Below are positions 62,701 to 64,000 of a stretch of 64,000 nt of DNA, piece by piece. Source of the DNA: Dreissena polymorpha (lineage: Eukaryota; Mollusca; Bivalvia; Myida; Dreissenidae). The stretch's first letter is position 1. Each line of letters begins with the position of its first letter. The stretch is taken from the NCBI RefSeq assembly GCF_020536995.1, contig NC_068369.1:25139040-25203039 (forward strand), in the 5' to 3' direction. The translations under genes and the position numbers were made by a program. The notes beneath the pieces were generated by a model. The model had not been told where the DNA came from and did no database searches. It saw nothing but the letters and a program-made list of their open reading frames with translations.

Positions 62701-64000
62701 ACGGAATACTATGCTTACTATTTCCAGATATCAAGACGCCAGTTATATATGTTGAGGGTGCCAAGATTTAAAAAGACGGCGTAACGCAGTGTGTACCGCT
62801 CTAGAAAGCGAAAGGTACATGAAAAAGTATAAGGTTGCTGTAACCAAATACTACCATTATTGCGATTCGGAATACATGACGCAATTTGGAATGCCTGGCA
62901 CCTGCTTATAGGATGCATATCGGTGAATGTTTGTTTAATGCAAACTTAAATATTAATTGTTTATTTATGACAATTACATTTGGCGCGTTTTACCATAACG
63001 ATACTGATACATGTATGTGACTTTGATGTGGCACATTTGGGACGACCTTCTTTAAAACCTGTTCTGAGTTGGTCACTATATTATAATCGCAAAAAGTGAA
63101 TTTGTAGTGGATAGAAAGATTTGTGCAAATGCAATACACAATATGATTTCAGTAGAAGTGATCAATATTTATCATACCACCACATTGATATCTGCTTGAT
63201 ATCCTGTTGCCTGATATATTTTTTTATATCACGGTCAACAGGAAGTTCATATATCAGTCATGTGTGGAGGCTACTAAGACTAAGTACAATGTTTTGTTTT
63301 ATTGTAAAACTGAATCAGATTTATCAAAACAAACAATTTGATACCAATATGTATTACATTTAAAACAAAAAACAACAAAAACAGAAAAAAGGTATTTTAC
63401 AAATATTAAGAATGAATAAGTACATGCCGATGGCGTCATGTAACAAACGGACTACTTTTTTTGACAAGCCTTCATATGCAAACATCAAAGGTCAAAGGTT
63501 ATGTCAAAAGTTTTCGTGTTGAGGAACAATGCTATTTTTAGAAAGATTCATACGCGATAAACGAATGCAGCGGCTCCAGGGCGTAGCGATTATTTTTCAT
63601 TATTTCTTGAAAAACGGGGTGAGTGGTGTCAGTGGTATGATAAACAGAAAAGCCTCGCCGTTATTTTATTCTAAGCCTCGCCTGATATATTACATAACGA
63701 TCAGGCAGTAACCTGTTGTTCTCTTTATACATGTATTTTTTCTCTCTTTTATACCTATGTCAATACATATTATTTAAGACTGTTGTTTTGAGGGAATAAA
63801 GTATTGGTTCACTTAAAAAGATTATTTCGTTTGTTCGTTAACATAGCCATCTAATCTTAAGTAATGTTAATATGTCAAATGCATAACGAATTCATTCCGA
63901 CCCAAATCTTTGTTATCATGTCAGTGCTGAAAATGTATGCAGAGACATCGTAGGAAGAAATGACGTAACACAGATAATGGTTTCTTTTCTTAAAAAAGTG

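Larger units (their letters stand above)
57649..64000. other. Right flank beyond the duplication, mostly non-coding
   Basis: It is single-copy relative to the rest of the window and AT-rich. It should begin with the vanin promoter. It includes a pair of diverged similar stretches (57700 and 58260), a possible exon fragment (58679-59035), a fragment related to the 485 bp MITE (59128-59180) and a degenerate tandem-core repeat (59235-59770). In 59770-64000 no gene is supported. A 21 bp direct repeat ('acggaatactatgcttacta') occurs twice near 62678-62720. Around 62090-62140 'ttccaagatggcgtcg' looks like a start context, but the frame closes after seven codons. Confidence 0.6.

Overview
This is a 64 kb piece of an AT-rich animal genome, with split genes, microsatellites and dense short non-autonomous repeats. 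The conserved proteins are metazoan. Several repeat families look like ones I remember from bivalve genomes, especially freshwater dreissenid mussels: a TTAA-flanked 230 bp hairpin element, a GTCGTCCC foldback element, and elements with internal ~150-170 bp repeats. A dreissenid or related bivalve is my best guess, from memory only and not from a search.

The dominant feature is a direct tandem duplication of about 29 kb. Bases 1 to ~27737 (copy 1) match ~29024 to ~57268 (copy 2). Each copy carries the same minus-strand genes in the same order. From right to left these are a vanin/biotinidase-family amidohydrolase, a small protein of about 210 residues with GHVS and NCS motifs, and an 18-exon lysosomal beta-mannosidase.

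In copy 2 all three genes read through. The beta-mannosidase exons sum to exactly 924 codons with consistent splice phases, and the vanin-like enzyme has its signal-peptide exon and its E81/K180/C213 triad. In copy 1 all three are interrupted by small indels, and the vanin copy has lost its first exon.

Between the copies (27738-29023) lies an orphan plus-strand last exon of a PARP10/14-like mono-ADP-ribosyltransferase. The simplest model is that the duplicated unit ran from the last intron of a PARP gene, which would lie just left of the window, to intron 1 of the vanin gene. The junction then fuses those two introns.

The copies are a mosaic. About 2.5-18 kb is nearly identical, 19-27.7 kb differs by roughly 2-3%, and the first 2.5 kb differs almost only by one-base indels, which looks like long-read error. 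A false (haplotype) duplication must therefore be kept open.

Other notable features: three exon-intron boundaries of the mannosidase have been duplicated in tandem (two as minisatellites), a 485 bp TTAA-target element is present in copy 2 with a clean empty site in copy 1, and one vanin intron appears to be GC-AG. The right end (57.7-64 kb) is mostly non-coding, with a degenerate repeat and one possible exon fragment.
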